A stretch of DNA of 64,000 bases from Pedobacter zeaxanthinifaciens (GCF_003313335.1 NZ_QMHP01000001.1:186001-250000), one strand, 5' to 3'; counted from the first letter of the stretch, positions 52,369-61,945 are shown. Numbers and translations: made by a program. Notes: generated by a model not told the origin, from the sequence alone.

Positions 52369-53874
52369 ATGAAAATAAATCAGAAATATTTGCTTCTAGC
52401 AGCCTTTGCGTTGTTAGCTTGCTCTAAAAAAAGTACTACGCCTACAGGTAATGACAATGGTGGCAATACCAACGGAGATAATAAACCGGTTCAGGTACAG
52501 GAAACTGCCTACGCTTTTCCTGGTGCAGAAGGATTTGGTAAAAATACCACTGGTGGTAGAGGTGGTAGAGTAATTAAAGTTACCAATTTAAATGATTCGG
52601 GAACTGGAAGTTTAAGGGAAGCCCTTAGCGCTACTGGTGCTAGAATTATTGTATTTGAAGTTTCTGGAAATATTGTACTTAATAGCAGATTAGTCATCAA
52701 TAACGGAAATGTAACCATAGCAGGGCAAACCGCTCCGGGAGATGGTATTTGCATCCAAAACTATGAGTTAAACATCAATGCTAGTAACGTAATTGTACGC
52801 TACATGCGCTTTAGGTTAGGTGATGTAAATGTGGCTACTATTGAAAGTGACTCGTTTTGGGGACGTGGGTTAGAAAATATCATGATTGATCATTGCTCAA
52901 TGAGCTGGTCTATTGACGAATGTGCTTCTTTTTATCACAACAAGAACTTTACTATGCAGTGGTGCATGATCACTGAAAGTATGAATAACTCAGGACACTC
53001 CAAAGGTGCGCATGGGTACGGGGGTATTTGGGGTGGTTCTCCTGCAACATTTCACCATAATTTGTTGGCTCACCATACCAGTCGTAATCCTAGGTTTGAT
53101 GGTGGATTAAGATACAGTAACGGCAGTGGTACAGGTGTTGGTCCTTTTGGTCCAGACAAGGTGGACTATCGCAATAATGTGATTTACAATTGGAGCAGCA
53201 ACAGTGCTTACGGCGGTGAAAACGGGGAGTACAACATGGTAAACAATTATTACAAAGCTGGACCTTCAACTCCTTCAAGTAAAAACAAAAGAATAATGCA
53301 GGTTACCAAAGATGTGACCACTGGTGCTTCTAATCCAGCTAGTTACGGCGTTGGTTACGGTACCTTTTATATCGATGGTAACTATGTAGATGGCAACCCG
53401 ACAGTTACTGCTAATAACTGGAATGGTGGCGTAGATTATGATTCGGGCATTACGGAAACTATGGTACGTAAAACAGTGCCATTTGCTAACTCTGAACTAA
53501 CAGCGCATACCGCACTGCAAGCTTATGAAGCGGTTTTAAATTACGCAGGTGCTTCCTATAAAAGAGATGCGGTAGATACTAGAATAGCTAGTGAAGTAAG
53601 AACTGGAACAGCTACTTACAAGGGTTCTATCTCTGGTTTGTGGGGAATCATTGATACGCAAAAAAATGTTGGAGGGTGGCCATTATTGAGCCAAACAGCA
53701 GTTTTAAAAGATACCGATGGTGATGGAATGCCTGATGATTGGGAAATTGCGAACAAGCTTGATCCGAATAAGGCAAACGCCAATGGTAGGGATCTAAGCT
53801 CTGCTTACGATAATATCGAAGTTTACCTTAACAGCTTGGTGAAGTCAATTACAGAAGCGCAGTATAAGCCTTAA
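52369..53874 (+). CDS. Pectate lyase, PL1-like, lipoprotein with C-terminal Ca-binding motif
   Basis: The 501-residue lipoprotein (ALLACSKKS) has a Gly/Asn linker and the PL1-type beta-helix (YAFPGAEGFGKNTTGGRGGRVI, GTGSLREALSATGARIIVFEVSG, TIAGQTAPGDGI, SWSIDECASFYHNKN, HTSRNPRFDGGLRY). It cleaves polygalacturonate by beta-elimination using calcium. Near the C-terminus, DTDGDGMPDDWE is a thrombospondin-3/dockerin-like calcium motif. The lipid anchor places it on a membrane, probably at the surface with SusD. Confidence 0.93.
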   Translation: MKINQKYLLLAAFALLACSKKSTTPTGNDNGGNTNGDNKPVQVQETAYAFPGAEGFGKNTTGGRGGRVIKVTNLNDSGTGSLREALSATGARIIVFEVSGNIVLNSRLVINNGNVTIAGQTAPGDGICIQNYELNINASNVIVRYMRFRLGDVNVATIESDSFWGRGLENIMIDHCSMSWSIDECASFYHNKNFTMQWCMITESMNNSGHSKGAHGYGGIWGGSPATFHHNLLAHHTSRNPRFDGGLRYSNGSGTGVGPFGPDKVDYRNNVIYNWSSNSAYGGENGEYNMVNNYYKAGPSTPSSKNKRIMQVTKDVTTGASNPASYGVGYGTFYIDGNYVDGNPTVTANNWNGGVDYDSGITETMVRKTVPFANSELTAHTALQAYEAVLNYAGASYKRDAVDTRIASEVRTGTATYKGSISGLWGIIDTQKNVGGWPLLSQTAVLKDTDGDGMPDDWEIANKLDPNKANANGRDLSSAYDNIEVYLNSLVKSITEAQYKP

Positions 53875-53879
53875 ATTTA

Positions 53880-55529
53880 ATGTGCTTTAGGAAGCTAAAA
53901 CTACTTTTTTGCTCCATTTGGTGTGTGTTTATGTTTATTGCGATAAGCAGTGGATCTAATGCGCAACAGTTGCCTTATGTATCAAAAGTTTGGGTTGCTG
54001 ATCTCGGTAATGGGAAATATAAAAATCCGGTAATTAATGCGGATTATTCTGATCCAGATGCAATCAGGGTGGGAGATAAGTTCTACATGATTGCATCGAG
54101 CTTTGATGCTGTGCCTGGTCTTCCCATTTTAGAATCAACAGATTTAGTAAACTGGCAACTAATTGGTCATGCACTACATCGGCAAATTCCTATTGCTCAT
54201 TTTTCTAAAACACAACATGGTAATGGGGTTTGGGCTCCGGCTATCAGGTACCATAATAAGCAATTTTACATTTTTTATCCCGATCCTGATTTCGGGATTT
54301 ATATGATTAAGGCCAGTAAAATCAACGGGCCCTGGACTAAACCTGTTTTGGTAGAGGCCGGCAAGGGCTTAATAGATCCGTGTCCGCTTTGGGATGAGGA
54401 CGGAAAAGTGTATTTAGTGCATGCCTACGCTGGCAGCAGAGCGGGCATCAAGAGTCTTCTGGTTATTAAGCAACTAAATGCTACTGCTGATAAAACCATT
54501 GACGAAGGTAAAATTGTATTTGATGGCCATGAGCAAGATCCAACCTTGGAAGGGCCTAAACTATATAAGCGCAATGGGTATTACTATATTTTTGCTCCGG
54601 CTGGTGGCGTGGCTACAGGCTGGCAGTTAGTACTTCGTTCAAAAAATATTTATGGTCCTTATGAGCGTAAAGTGGTGATGGATCAAGGCAAGTCGCCAAT
54701 AAATGGTCCGCATCAAGGGGCTTGGGTAAATACACCATCGGGAGAAGACTGGTTTCTGCATTTTCAAGATAAAGATGCTTATGGTCGAGTGGTACATTTA
54801 CAACCAATGATATGGCGCAATAATTGGCCAGTTATTGGAGTAGACAAAGATGGCGATGGCGTAGGAGAGCCCGTTATGGTTTATCAAAAGCCAAATACCA
54901 AACCAAGCAGAGTGATGACAACAGTTGAGAGCGATGAATTTAATGGTTTAAAATTAGGCCTACAATGGCAATGGCAAGCTAATCCTGTGGCTACTTGGCA
55001 TTTTATAAATCCGAGCAAAGGAAGCTTAAGATTGTATACTGCTAAAGTTCCAGACAGCTCAAACAACTTGTGGAACGTGCCTAACATACTGCTGCAGAAG
55101 TTGCCAGGTGATGAGTTTACGGCAAGCACCAAATTGTCTTTTACGGCTAACCCGAAATTAGAAAACGAGAAAATTGGTTTAACGGTTTATGGCTTAAGCT
55201 ATGCTTATTTAGCTGTTAAATCTAAAAAAGATGGTCTTTACCTCGTATACGCTACATGCAAAAATGCCGACAAAGGAACCCAAGATAAAGAACAAACCTT
55301 GGCCAAATTAACAAGTGCTACAATTTATCTGCGTGTTAATGTGAGGCTCGGTGCAAAATGCCAATTTGCTTACAGTACCAATGGAATCGACTTTGTTTCG
55401 ATAGATGAAATCTTTGAAGCCACGCCGGGTAAGTGGATTGGTGCCAAGTTAGGTTTGTTCGCCATTCGTGATCAACAAACTAACGATAGCGGTTATGCGG
55501 ATTTCGACTGGTTTAGGATAACAAAGTAA
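53880..55529 (+). CDS. Glycoside hydrolase family 43, probable arabinofuranosidase or xylosidase
   Basis: The 549-residue secreted protein has an N-terminal five-bladed propeller with the GH43 motifs NPVINADYSDPDAIRVGDKFYM (base Asp), GLIDPCPLWDEDGKVYLVHA (pKa-modulating Asp) and DPTLEGPKLYKRNGYYYIFAPAG (acid Glu). The C-terminal half (about 340-549) is a concanavalin-like beta-sandwich, as in GH43 beta-xylosidase-type enzymes. Within a pectin locus it most likely removes arabinose or related side chains, but its subfamily cannot be decided by eye. Its start lies 6 bases after the PL1 stop. Confidence 0.92.
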   Translation: MCFRKLKLLFCSIWCVFMFIAISSGSNAQQLPYVSKVWVADLGNGKYKNPVINADYSDPDAIRVGDKFYMIASSFDAVPGLPILESTDLVNWQLIGHALHRQIPIAHFSKTQHGNGVWAPAIRYHNKQFYIFYPDPDFGIYMIKASKINGPWTKPVLVEAGKGLIDPCPLWDEDGKVYLVHAYAGSRAGIKSLLVIKQLNATADKTIDEGKIVFDGHEQDPTLEGPKLYKRNGYYYIFAPAGGVATGWQLVLRSKNIYGPYERKVVMDQGKSPINGPHQGAWVNTPSGEDWFLHFQDKDAYGRVVHLQPMIWRNNWPVIGVDKDGDGVGEPVMVYQKPNTKPSRVMTTVESDEFNGLKLGLQWQWQANPVATWHFINPSKGSLRLYTAKVPDSSNNLWNVPNILLQKLPGDEFTASTKLSFTANPKLENEKIGLTVYGLSYAYLAVKSKKDGLYLVYATCKNADKGTQDKEQTLAKLTSATIYLRVNVRLGAKCQFAYSTNGIDFVSIDEIFEATPGKWIGAKLGLFAIRDQQTNDSGYADFDWFRITK

Positions 55530-55538
55530 CTTTCCCTA

Positions 55539-56873
55539 TTACTGGTTGTCAATCTTTTCAAGCAAAATATTTCTCAGGTTTGCACCTAACACTGAAAGAA
55601 ACTGATATCCAGTTTTACTTTCGATGGTTTTGATATTTGTTCTGTAGTCTCTCCAGTTGCTGCCCACGGAGTTTTCGTTAGGTATAAATACGGCAATAAT
55701 TCTTGTATTGTTATTGATTCTGCTGAGGTCGTCATCGCCCAAAGGCAACACTAAAATAATTTTCCAAACGGCATTAGGTACGGTAATTTTCCCCGATTGC
55801 AAACTGTAAGTAATTCCTCCCTGGCTGCCTGTTCCACCGCTTCCAAAAGTACCAGAAATGATATAAGCTTCGTTGCCCGCTTTAACTAAGGTTCGGGTAT
55901 AGTCTTCCAAGTTTGCCCAAACAACTTGGTTGTTCCTCGGTGCTTGCGGCACCATGTTAGTCATCAAAAACGTAGCCGAATTAGCTTCGGTAGTTGAAGT
56001 CCGATCTGCAGAAGGGCACATGTGGCCCCTGTCAAATCCAGAACCAGAATAGCTGCTGCTTTGTACAATAAACCAATTATTTGGTAGCAAGGTGTTTGCT
56101 CTAAAGTCGTCTTGTCGTTTGGCGGTACCTAAATCTTTTTCTTCCAAATGCCAGCTAACCCAATTAGGAATTCCCTTACTACTGTTGTAAGAGCTTATGT
56201 AATACGGTTGTTCTAGCAAATAATTTTCGAAATTAACTACATCATAAGTGGCATTGCTAGGATTGCCAAGTAAAATGTGGTTAACGGTTTGGTTGCTAGC
56301 TGAGCCTTGCGAACCTGTTGTTAATCCCGTTACTAAAAAATCGTCGATGTTAATTCTGTTTGAATTCCCATCAACCTTTAAGATTTTAAATCTTATTTCT
56401 CCGGAAATATTTAGCTTTAATTCCAGCTTATTTAGCGATACGTTATTTGCTAATATTGTATCACTTAGGGCTTTCCAATCATCATCTCCGGCTACGCTAT
56501 ACAAAACAATAAACTTACCGTCCGCATCGTCTCCATATTTCGCATATTTTAAGCTTACATATTTGATAGTGGCGGAAGTTTTAAAGTTGCTGTAGATATA
56601 ACCATTATTTCTTAGTCGGACCGCATTCAAACCATTTTTAGCATCGCCAGCTAAATTTCCAATCAATGCATCGTTAAAAATCCAGCTCCCCGAATTAAGT
56701 TGCACTTCAGCTTCTGAATAAGATGATTTAGTTCCCTTTTCAAAATTTTCGTCAATAATTTGAATAGGGGAACTCTCATTTACAGCAGGATTTTCATCTT
56801 TTTTACAAGCAATGCCGTTTAAACTAAGTAAGGATAAGATGGTAATATAACCGAAGAATTTTGCTTTCAACAT
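55539..56873 (-). CDS. NUC1-type DNA/RNA non-specific endonuclease, lipoprotein
   Basis: The 444-residue lipoprotein (LNGIACKKD) has an N-terminal beta-sandwich-like region (about 35-190, jelly-roll-like). The C-terminal nuclease domain carries the DRGHM motif: FDRGHMCPSADRT with catalytic H284, and LTNMVPQAP-type downstream NMVPQ with NQVVWANLE. It cleaves nucleic acids and should act outside the cytoplasm. It is in the middle of the pectin locus on the opposite strand and has no obvious link to pectin; nucleotide scavenging or insertion is possible. Flanks are 9 bases to GH43 and 305 bases to GH28. Confidence 0.93.
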   Translation of the reverse strand: MLKAKFFGYITILSLLSLNGIACKKDENPAVNESSPIQIIDENFEKGTKSSYSEAEVQLNSGSWIFNDALIGNLAGDAKNGLNAVRLRNNGYIYSNFKTSATIKYVSLKYAKYGDDADGKFIVLYSVAGDDDWKALSDTILANNVSLNKLELKLNISGEIRFKILKVDGNSNRINIDDFLVTGLTTGSQGSASNQTVNHILLGNPSNATYDVVNFENYLLEQPYYISSYNSSKGIPNWVSWHLEEKDLGTAKRQDDFRANTLLPNNWFIVQSSSYSGSGFDRGHMCPSADRTSTTEANSATFLMTNMVPQAPRNNQVVWANLEDYTRTLVKAGNEAYIISGTFGSGGTGSQGGITYSLQSGKITVPNAVWKIILVLPLGDDDLSRINNNTRIIAVFIPNENSVGSNWRDYRTNIKTIESKTGYQFLSVLGANLRNILLEKIDNQ

Positions 56874-57010
56874 CTAGTAACTTTTCTTGAATAGAGTTAG
56901 CATAGATGTGGGCTAAAACTAATAAAAAGTTTGGAATTATATGAGCTTTTAATGTACAACCTATCGCCTACAAATAAGCAACTTGTAACATCCGCTTTAC
57001 ATGCAACAAT

Positions 57011-57026
57011 TTGGGAACGTTTGCAC
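57011..57026. promoter_or_regulatory. LacI-type operator candidate upstream of GH28
   Basis: TTGGGAACGTTTGCAC shares 13 of 16 bases with the site at 42888-42903 and has the same central CG. It lies about 160 bases before the GH28 start, so the LacI regulator may control the second enzyme operon as well. Confidence 0.6.
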
Positions 57027-57080
57027 AGTTATTTTCGAGCTTTTAGTTCGTTTAATGGCCTAAACTGTGTAGACTTGTTA

Positions 57081-57108
57081 TTGAATGTTGCTAGGCAATT
57101 TAGTTTTG
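57081..57108 (+). promoter_or_regulatory. Bacteroidota-type promoter for the GH28 operon
   Basis: TTG at 57081-57083 and TAGTTTTG at 57101-57108, 17 bases apart, match the -33/-7 pattern (TTG and TAnnTTTG). The octamer is identical to the one before the LDH-like/hemN unit. A start site near 57115 would leave a leader of about 65 bases. Confidence 0.5.
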
Positions 57109-57178
57109 AATAGTCAATTTTTATGATGTTACGATACCTATTAAAAACGTAACGTATTAAACTAACCAATATAAATAC

Positions 57179-58855
57179 ATGGATAAGAAGAAAATTGTAG
57201 CTTCCATTTTTGCATTACTCATTGCAGTACCAACTATAGTTTCGGCGCAAACCGCTAAAAAACCATATTCTTTTAACAATTTACCGGTTATTGCTAAAAC
57301 TTCTTTCAAGAAGGATACTTTTAATATTGTTAATTATGGCGCTAAAAGTGATGGGATTACATTGGTAACAAAAAATATTAATGATGCCATTACAGCTTGT
57401 AATAAAAAAGGTGGCGGCGTTGTGCTGATTCCTAAAGGGCTGTGGATTACCGGTCCAATAGAGCTAAAGAGCAATGTGAATTTGCATCTGCAGAAAAATG
57501 CTATGTTGCAATTTACCCGCGATTTTAACCAGTATCCCCTAGTTAAAAGCAACTGGGAAGGTTTGCCGCAAATGCGTAATCAATCTCCGCTTTGGGCAAC
57601 TAACCAAACCAATATTGCGGTTACTGGATATGGTATCATCGACGGCGGTGGCGATGCTTGGCGAATGGTGAAAAAAAGCAAGTTAACCGAAACGCAGTGG
57701 AAAACATTAGTGGCATCTGGAGGGGTGCTTTCTGAAGATAAAAAAACGTGGTATCCCTCACAAAAGAGCTTAGAAGGTTCAAAAATCAAGGGTAATCCTG
57801 GAGAAATTAAAGCAGATAAGGATGCTGCTTATTATGAATCGTTAAAAGATTTTTTCCGTCCTAATTTATTGGTATTTACATCTTGTAAAAAAGTACTATT
57901 GGAAGGCGTTACGTTTCAAAACTCGGCAGCTTGGAATATTCACCCATTAATGTGCGAGGATTTAACAGTGAGAAACGTGTACGCAAAAAACCCTTGGTAT
58001 GCACAAAATGGCGATGGTATTGACATCGAATCTTGCAAAAACGTACTGATAGAAAATAGCACTTTCGACGTAGGCGACGATGGAATCTGTATTAAATCTG
58101 GAAGAGATGCTTGGGGACGTAAAAGGGCAATGCCTACAGAAAATGTCATCATCAGAAACAGCACAGTGTATCACGCACATGGTGGCTTCGTTATCGGTAG
58201 TGAAATGAGTGGTGGCGCAAAAAACATCTTCGTTTCCGACTGTACGTTTATTGGCACCGATATCGGATTGCGTTTCAAAACTACCAGAGGTAGGGGCGGC
58301 GTTGTAGAGAATATTCACATCAAAAATATCAACATGATGGATATTCCGGGCGAAGCCATATTGTTTGATATGTATTACGCAGCCGTGGATCCGATTGCCT
58401 TAGTAGGTGATCAGCGTGAAGCGCCAAAAGTAGAAATGTTGCCTGTTACTGAAGAAACACCTGTATTTAAAGACTTTTTTATTGATAACGTAGTTTGCGA
58501 TGGAGCGGATAAGGCCATATTTGTACGTGGCTTGCCTGAAATGAGCATCGCTAATATCAATCTAAGTAATATTAATATCAAAGCTGCTAAAGGTATTGAC
58601 ATTCAGGAGGGTAAAACAATTAATTTAACTAATATTAAACTTACCATTGAGCATGGCAATCCTTTAATTAACATACAAAATGCAAATGGTGTTAATCTAA
58701 AAAACATCAGCTACAATAGCGCCGATTTGTTGTTCAGAATCAGTGGTGATAGAAACAGCAATATTAAAACTACTGGATTAGACGTTTCTAAAGCGCAAAA
58801 ACAAGCTGAATTTTTAAATGGTGCTCAAGAAAAATCACTTCAAATCGCTAAATAA
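57179..58855 (+). CDS. Polygalacturonase, GH28
   Basis: The 558-residue secreted protein has a signal peptide (to about A23) and the GH28 beta-helix. Motifs in order: NGDGIDIES (D279 and D282), GDDGICIKSG (D300/D301), HGGFVIGSEMSGG (H334) and RFKTTRGRGG (R365, K367). It hydrolyses galacturonic acid chains with inversion. It is the first gene of a three-gene operon; the stop codon overlaps the next ATG by one base. Confidence 0.96.
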   Translation: MDKKKIVASIFALLIAVPTIVSAQTAKKPYSFNNLPVIAKTSFKKDTFNIVNYGAKSDGITLVTKNINDAITACNKKGGGVVLIPKGLWITGPIELKSNVNLHLQKNAMLQFTRDFNQYPLVKSNWEGLPQMRNQSPLWATNQTNIAVTGYGIIDGGGDAWRMVKKSKLTETQWKTLVASGGVLSEDKKTWYPSQKSLEGSKIKGNPGEIKADKDAAYYESLKDFFRPNLLVFTSCKKVLLEGVTFQNSAAWNIHPLMCEDLTVRNVYAKNPWYAQNGDGIDIESCKNVLIENSTFDVGDDGICIKSGRDAWGRKRAMPTENVIIRNSTVYHAHGGFVIGSEMSGGAKNIFVSDCTFIGTDIGLRFKTTRGRGGVVENIHIKNINMMDIPGEAILFDMYYAAVDPIALVGDQREAPKVEMLPVTEETPVFKDFFIDNVVCDGADKAIFVRGLPEMSIANINLSNINIKAAKGIDIQEGKTINLTNIKLTIEHGNPLINIQNANGVNLKNISYNSADLLFRISGDRNSNIKTTGLDVSKAQKQAEFLNGAQEKSLQIAK

Positions 58856-60798
58856 TGAAAAAGCTTTTTAAACACGGAGCAGTTGGAGCCGCTTTTGTTG
58901 TCGCATCGTTAAATGCTGTTTCGCAAGTGAAACCTACCTTGCCGCTTTCTCAACAAATGGCGTCTACGGTGATGGAAATCTGGAAAGATTCACTGAACCT
59001 TAACCCAGAAGTGCCCAAAAAAGTTAAATGGGCTTACGATCAAGGTGTAGTTTTAGAAGGAATAGATGCCATTTGGCGTAGAACTGGCAATGGTGAATAC
59101 TTTAAGTACATGCAAAAAAGCATGGATTTTTTTGTAACCAAAGAGGGCAATATCGAGCGTTATAAACAAAGTGATTATAATATCGATAACGTTAAAAATG
59201 GAAAAATCCTGCTCGATTTATATAAAGTAACTGGTCAAAAGAAATATTTTACTGCTGCTACAGCGTTATGGGAGCAGCTAAAACAACACCCAAGAACCAA
59301 AGAGGGTGGTTTTTGGCACAAAAAGGTTTATCCTTACCAAATGTGGTTGGATGGGCTTTACATGGGACAACCCTTTTACGCGGAGTATGCTGCTCTTGTG
59401 AAAGATGATAAGGCTTTTGATGACATTGCAAATCAGTTTGTGTGGATGGAGAAACATGCAAGAGACTCAAAAACTGGTTTACTTTACCATGGTTGGGATG
59501 AGTCGAAAGCTGAAGCTTGGGCAAATAAAACCACTGGTCAATCGCCAAATTTTTGGGCAAGGGCCATGGGTTGGTACGGCATGGCTATGGTTGATGTATT
59601 GGACAACTTCCCTCAAAATCATCCAAGAAGAAAAGAAATTTTAGCAATCTTGGGCCGTTTTGCTCAAGCAGTACAAAAAGTTCAAGATCCAAAAACAGGC
59701 TTATGGTTTGATGTTTTGGATAAACCAAACGGGAAAGGAAATTACGTAGAAGCTTCTGCCTCTAGCATGTTTGTATATACTTTCGCTAAAGCGGTTAGAA
59801 ACGGCTGGTTGCCGGCAACTTATTTCAGTGTTGCCGATAAGGGATACAACGGCATTAAAAAGCAGTTTGTTGAGCAGCGGGCAGCAGGTCAAGTTAACTT
59901 AAAGGGAACAGTGGAAGTTTCCGGATTGGGAGGCAAGCCTTACCGAGATGGCAGCTACGAATATTATGTGAGCGAAAAAGTAATTACCAACGATCCAAAG
60001 GGAGTTGGTGCATTTTTACTTGCTGCTAATGAGATGGAAATAGCACAAACGCCTAAAGTTGGCAAAAATAAAACTGTAGTTTTAGATTCATATTTCAATA
60101 ATGAAGTAAAGAAAGATCAAAGTGGCAATGATCTTTCTTGGCACTACAAATGGGAAGAGCGTGCTAATGGTGGATTTTCCTTTTGGGCTGAGCAATTCGA
60201 AAATTCAGGGTTCAAAACCAAAACTTTATATCAGGCACCTACTTTAACCAATTTAAAAAACGCTGCCGTTTATATCATCGTTGATCCTGATTTCGAAAAA
60301 GAAAATCCGAAGCCAAATTTCATTTCTTCAACGGATATTCAACAAATTTCTGCTTGGGTTAAAGCAGGTGGCGTATTGGTTTTAATGGGGAATGATGCAG
60401 CAAATGTAGAGCTAGAAAACTTCAATAAGCTAGCTAATGTATTTTGTGTTCATTTTAATGGAGATAGCAAGGGGACCGTTCCTGTACCGACAAATTTTGA
60501 AACAGCAAAAGTGGTGGTGTCAGCTGGAAATAGCATTTTCAAACCTAAGGATTTATTTATCAAAGAGTACAGCAGCCTCAAGTTAACAGGAAATGCCAAA
60601 GCGGTGTTGAAGGATAAAGACGGAGATAATGTAATGTCGGTAACTAAATTCGGTAAAGGTACCGTATTCGTAATTGGCGATCCATGGTTATATAACGAAT
60701 ATGTAGATGGACGCAAAATACCTGCGAATTACGAAAATTATCAAGCTGCTCAAGAATTAATTAATTGGTTGGCAAAACAAACCATCGACAAAAAATAG
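58855..60798 (+). CDS. GH105 unsaturated rhamnogalacturonyl hydrolase fused to DUF4350-like domain
   Basis: The 647-residue secreted protein has a signal peptide (to about SQVK). The GH105 alpha/alpha barrel covers about 30-390 (VLEGIDAIWRRTGNGEYF, MWLDGLYMGQPFYAEYA, FWARAMGWYGMAMVDVLD, EASASSMFVYTFAKA). It removes the unsaturated galacturonyl residue left by lyases. The last 240 residues form a DUF4350/ThuA-like glutamine-amidotransferase fold (WVKAGGVLVLMGNDAANVELENFN, GKGTVFVIGDPWLYNEYV). GH105 proteins usually end after the barrel, so this fusion is notable. Polygalacturonase lies directly upstream. Confidence 0.93.
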   Translation: MKKLFKHGAVGAAFVVASLNAVSQVKPTLPLSQQMASTVMEIWKDSLNLNPEVPKKVKWAYDQGVVLEGIDAIWRRTGNGEYFKYMQKSMDFFVTKEGNIERYKQSDYNIDNVKNGKILLDLYKVTGQKKYFTAATALWEQLKQHPRTKEGGFWHKKVYPYQMWLDGLYMGQPFYAEYAALVKDDKAFDDIANQFVWMEKHARDSKTGLLYHGWDESKAEAWANKTTGQSPNFWARAMGWYGMAMVDVLDNFPQNHPRRKEILAILGRFAQAVQKVQDPKTGLWFDVLDKPNGKGNYVEASASSMFVYTFAKAVRNGWLPATYFSVADKGYNGIKKQFVEQRAAGQVNLKGTVEVSGLGGKPYRDGSYEYYVSEKVITNDPKGVGAFLLAANEMEIAQTPKVGKNKTVVLDSYFNNEVKKDQSGNDLSWHYKWEERANGGFSFWAEQFENSGFKTKTLYQAPTLTNLKNAAVYIIVDPDFEKENPKPNFISSTDIQQISAWVKAGGVLVLMGNDAANVELENFNKLANVFCVHFNGDSKGTVPVPTNFETAKVVVSAGNSIFKPKDLFIKEYSSLKLTGNAKAVLKDKDGDNVMSVTKFGKGTVFVIGDPWLYNEYVDGRKIPANYENYQAAQELINWLAKQTIDKK

Positions 60799-60848
60799 TA
60801 GTCGCAAGATCTTTAGCAATGTTTTAGCCAAACTCAAAACAGCACAAC

Positions 60849-61877
60849 ATGAAAAATATCATTTATATACTAGTAGTTTGCATGCTTGCTTTAAGTAGCT
60901 GCGCAACAGCGCAAAATGTTTCAAAATCAGATGTTAAAACAGATAGCATTGCCGATAAAATGTTGGTTTACCAGCTAAGCAATGGTGGTTGGCCTAAACA
61001 GTTAGAGGATAAAAGCGTTGTGAAATATGAGTATCCGCTTACCAAGGAATTGCTTTCGAAAATTAAAGCAACCTCTCCGTTGCATGCCACTATTGATAAC
61101 AATGCAACATCTAGAGAAATTAATGCGCTGGTTTTAGCTTATAAAAACACCAATAATCCTGCTTATTTAAAGGCAGCGGAAAATGGAATAGAATATTTGT
61201 TAATGGCTCAATATGCCAACGGTGGGTGGCCGCAATATTATCCTGATAAAAGCAGTTATAGGGCAGAAATTACCTATAATGATAATGCAATGATTAACGC
61301 ATTAACGGTAATGTTAAATATTGTTGATAGAACTAATGGTTTTGAAGTAGTAGATGCCAAATATATTCCCAAAGCAGAAAGTGCCGTAAAACGGGGCATA
61401 TCTTGTATCCTGAAAACCCAAGTTGTACAGAACGGCAAAAAAACAATTTGGGCTGCACAATATGATGAAAATACATTGCAACCAGCTAAAGCAAGAGCTT
61501 TTGAGCCAGCGTCATTAAGTACAAGTGAATCTGTTGGTGTGGTTCGGTTTTTAATGAAGCTTAAAAATCCATCCGTTGAAATTAAAGACGCCATTAAAAA
61601 TGCAATTGAATGGTTTGAAAGCACTAAAATAGTTGGCTTTAAGTACGATAAGATTGGCGACAAGGATAAAGGCCTGGTGCCTAACGCAGAAGCCGTAAGC
61701 TGGGCAAGATTTTACGATTTCAATACCAATAAGCCAATTTTTGGTGATAGGGACAATTCCATTAAAGATAGGGTAGAAGACATCAGTCAAGAACGCAGGA
61801 ACGGTTATGCTTGGTATGGTACATTTGCTCAAAATTTATTAGCTAAAGAATATCCAAAGTGGTTAAAGGCTAATTAA
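60849..61877 (+). CDS. Pectate lyase, PL10
   Basis: The 342-residue lipoprotein-like protein (ALSSCATAQ) has the PL10 alpha/alpha toroid: YQLSNGGWPKQLEDK, TIDNNATSREINAL, QYANGGWPQYYPDKSSYRAEITYNDNAMINALTVM, and PNAEAVSWARFYDFNTNKPIFGDRDNS near the C-terminus. It cleaves polygalacturonate by beta-elimination with calcium. It follows GH105 by 50 bases and closes the locus with a clear terminator. Confidence 0.95.
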   Translation: MKNIIYILVVCMLALSSCATAQNVSKSDVKTDSIADKMLVYQLSNGGWPKQLEDKSVVKYEYPLTKELLSKIKATSPLHATIDNNATSREINALVLAYKNTNNPAYLKAAENGIEYLLMAQYANGGWPQYYPDKSSYRAEITYNDNAMINALTVMLNIVDRTNGFEVVDAKYIPKAESAVKRGISCILKTQVVQNGKKTIWAAQYDENTLQPAKARAFEPASLSTSESVGVVRFLMKLKNPSVEIKDAIKNAIEWFESTKIVGFKYDKIGDKDKGLVPNAEAVSWARFYDFNTNKPIFGDRDNSIKDRVEDISQERRNGYAWYGTFAQNLLAKEYPKWLKAN

Positions 61878-61911
61878 ATTTATTAAACATTATAAACTTA
61901 ATTAATATCAT

Positions 61912-61945
61912 AAAAACCAGACTTAAACTAAAGTCTGGTTTTTTT
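61912..61945 (+). terminator. Strong terminator at the end of the pectin locus
   Basis: AAACCAGACTT pairs with AAGTCTGGTTT around an AAACTA loop and is followed by T residues. Confidence 0.88.

Larger units (their letters stand above)
56874..57178. other. Intergenic regulatory region upstream of GH28
   Basis: The 305-base gap between the divergent NUC1 and GH28 genes holds no real gene. A frame at 56931-57113 does not look coding. It contains the operator candidate at 57011-57026 and the promoter candidate at 57081-57108. Confidence 0.7.

Noticed and set aside
56931-57113. 60-codon frame upstream of GH28
   Set aside because: It overlaps the operator and promoter candidates and its translation lacks a signal, domain or normal composition.
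43010-61877. Type IX sorting domains on the pectin enzymes
   Set aside because: None of the secreted enzymes ends in the gliding-type or por-type C-terminal domain; they use ordinary signal or lipoprotein peptides.
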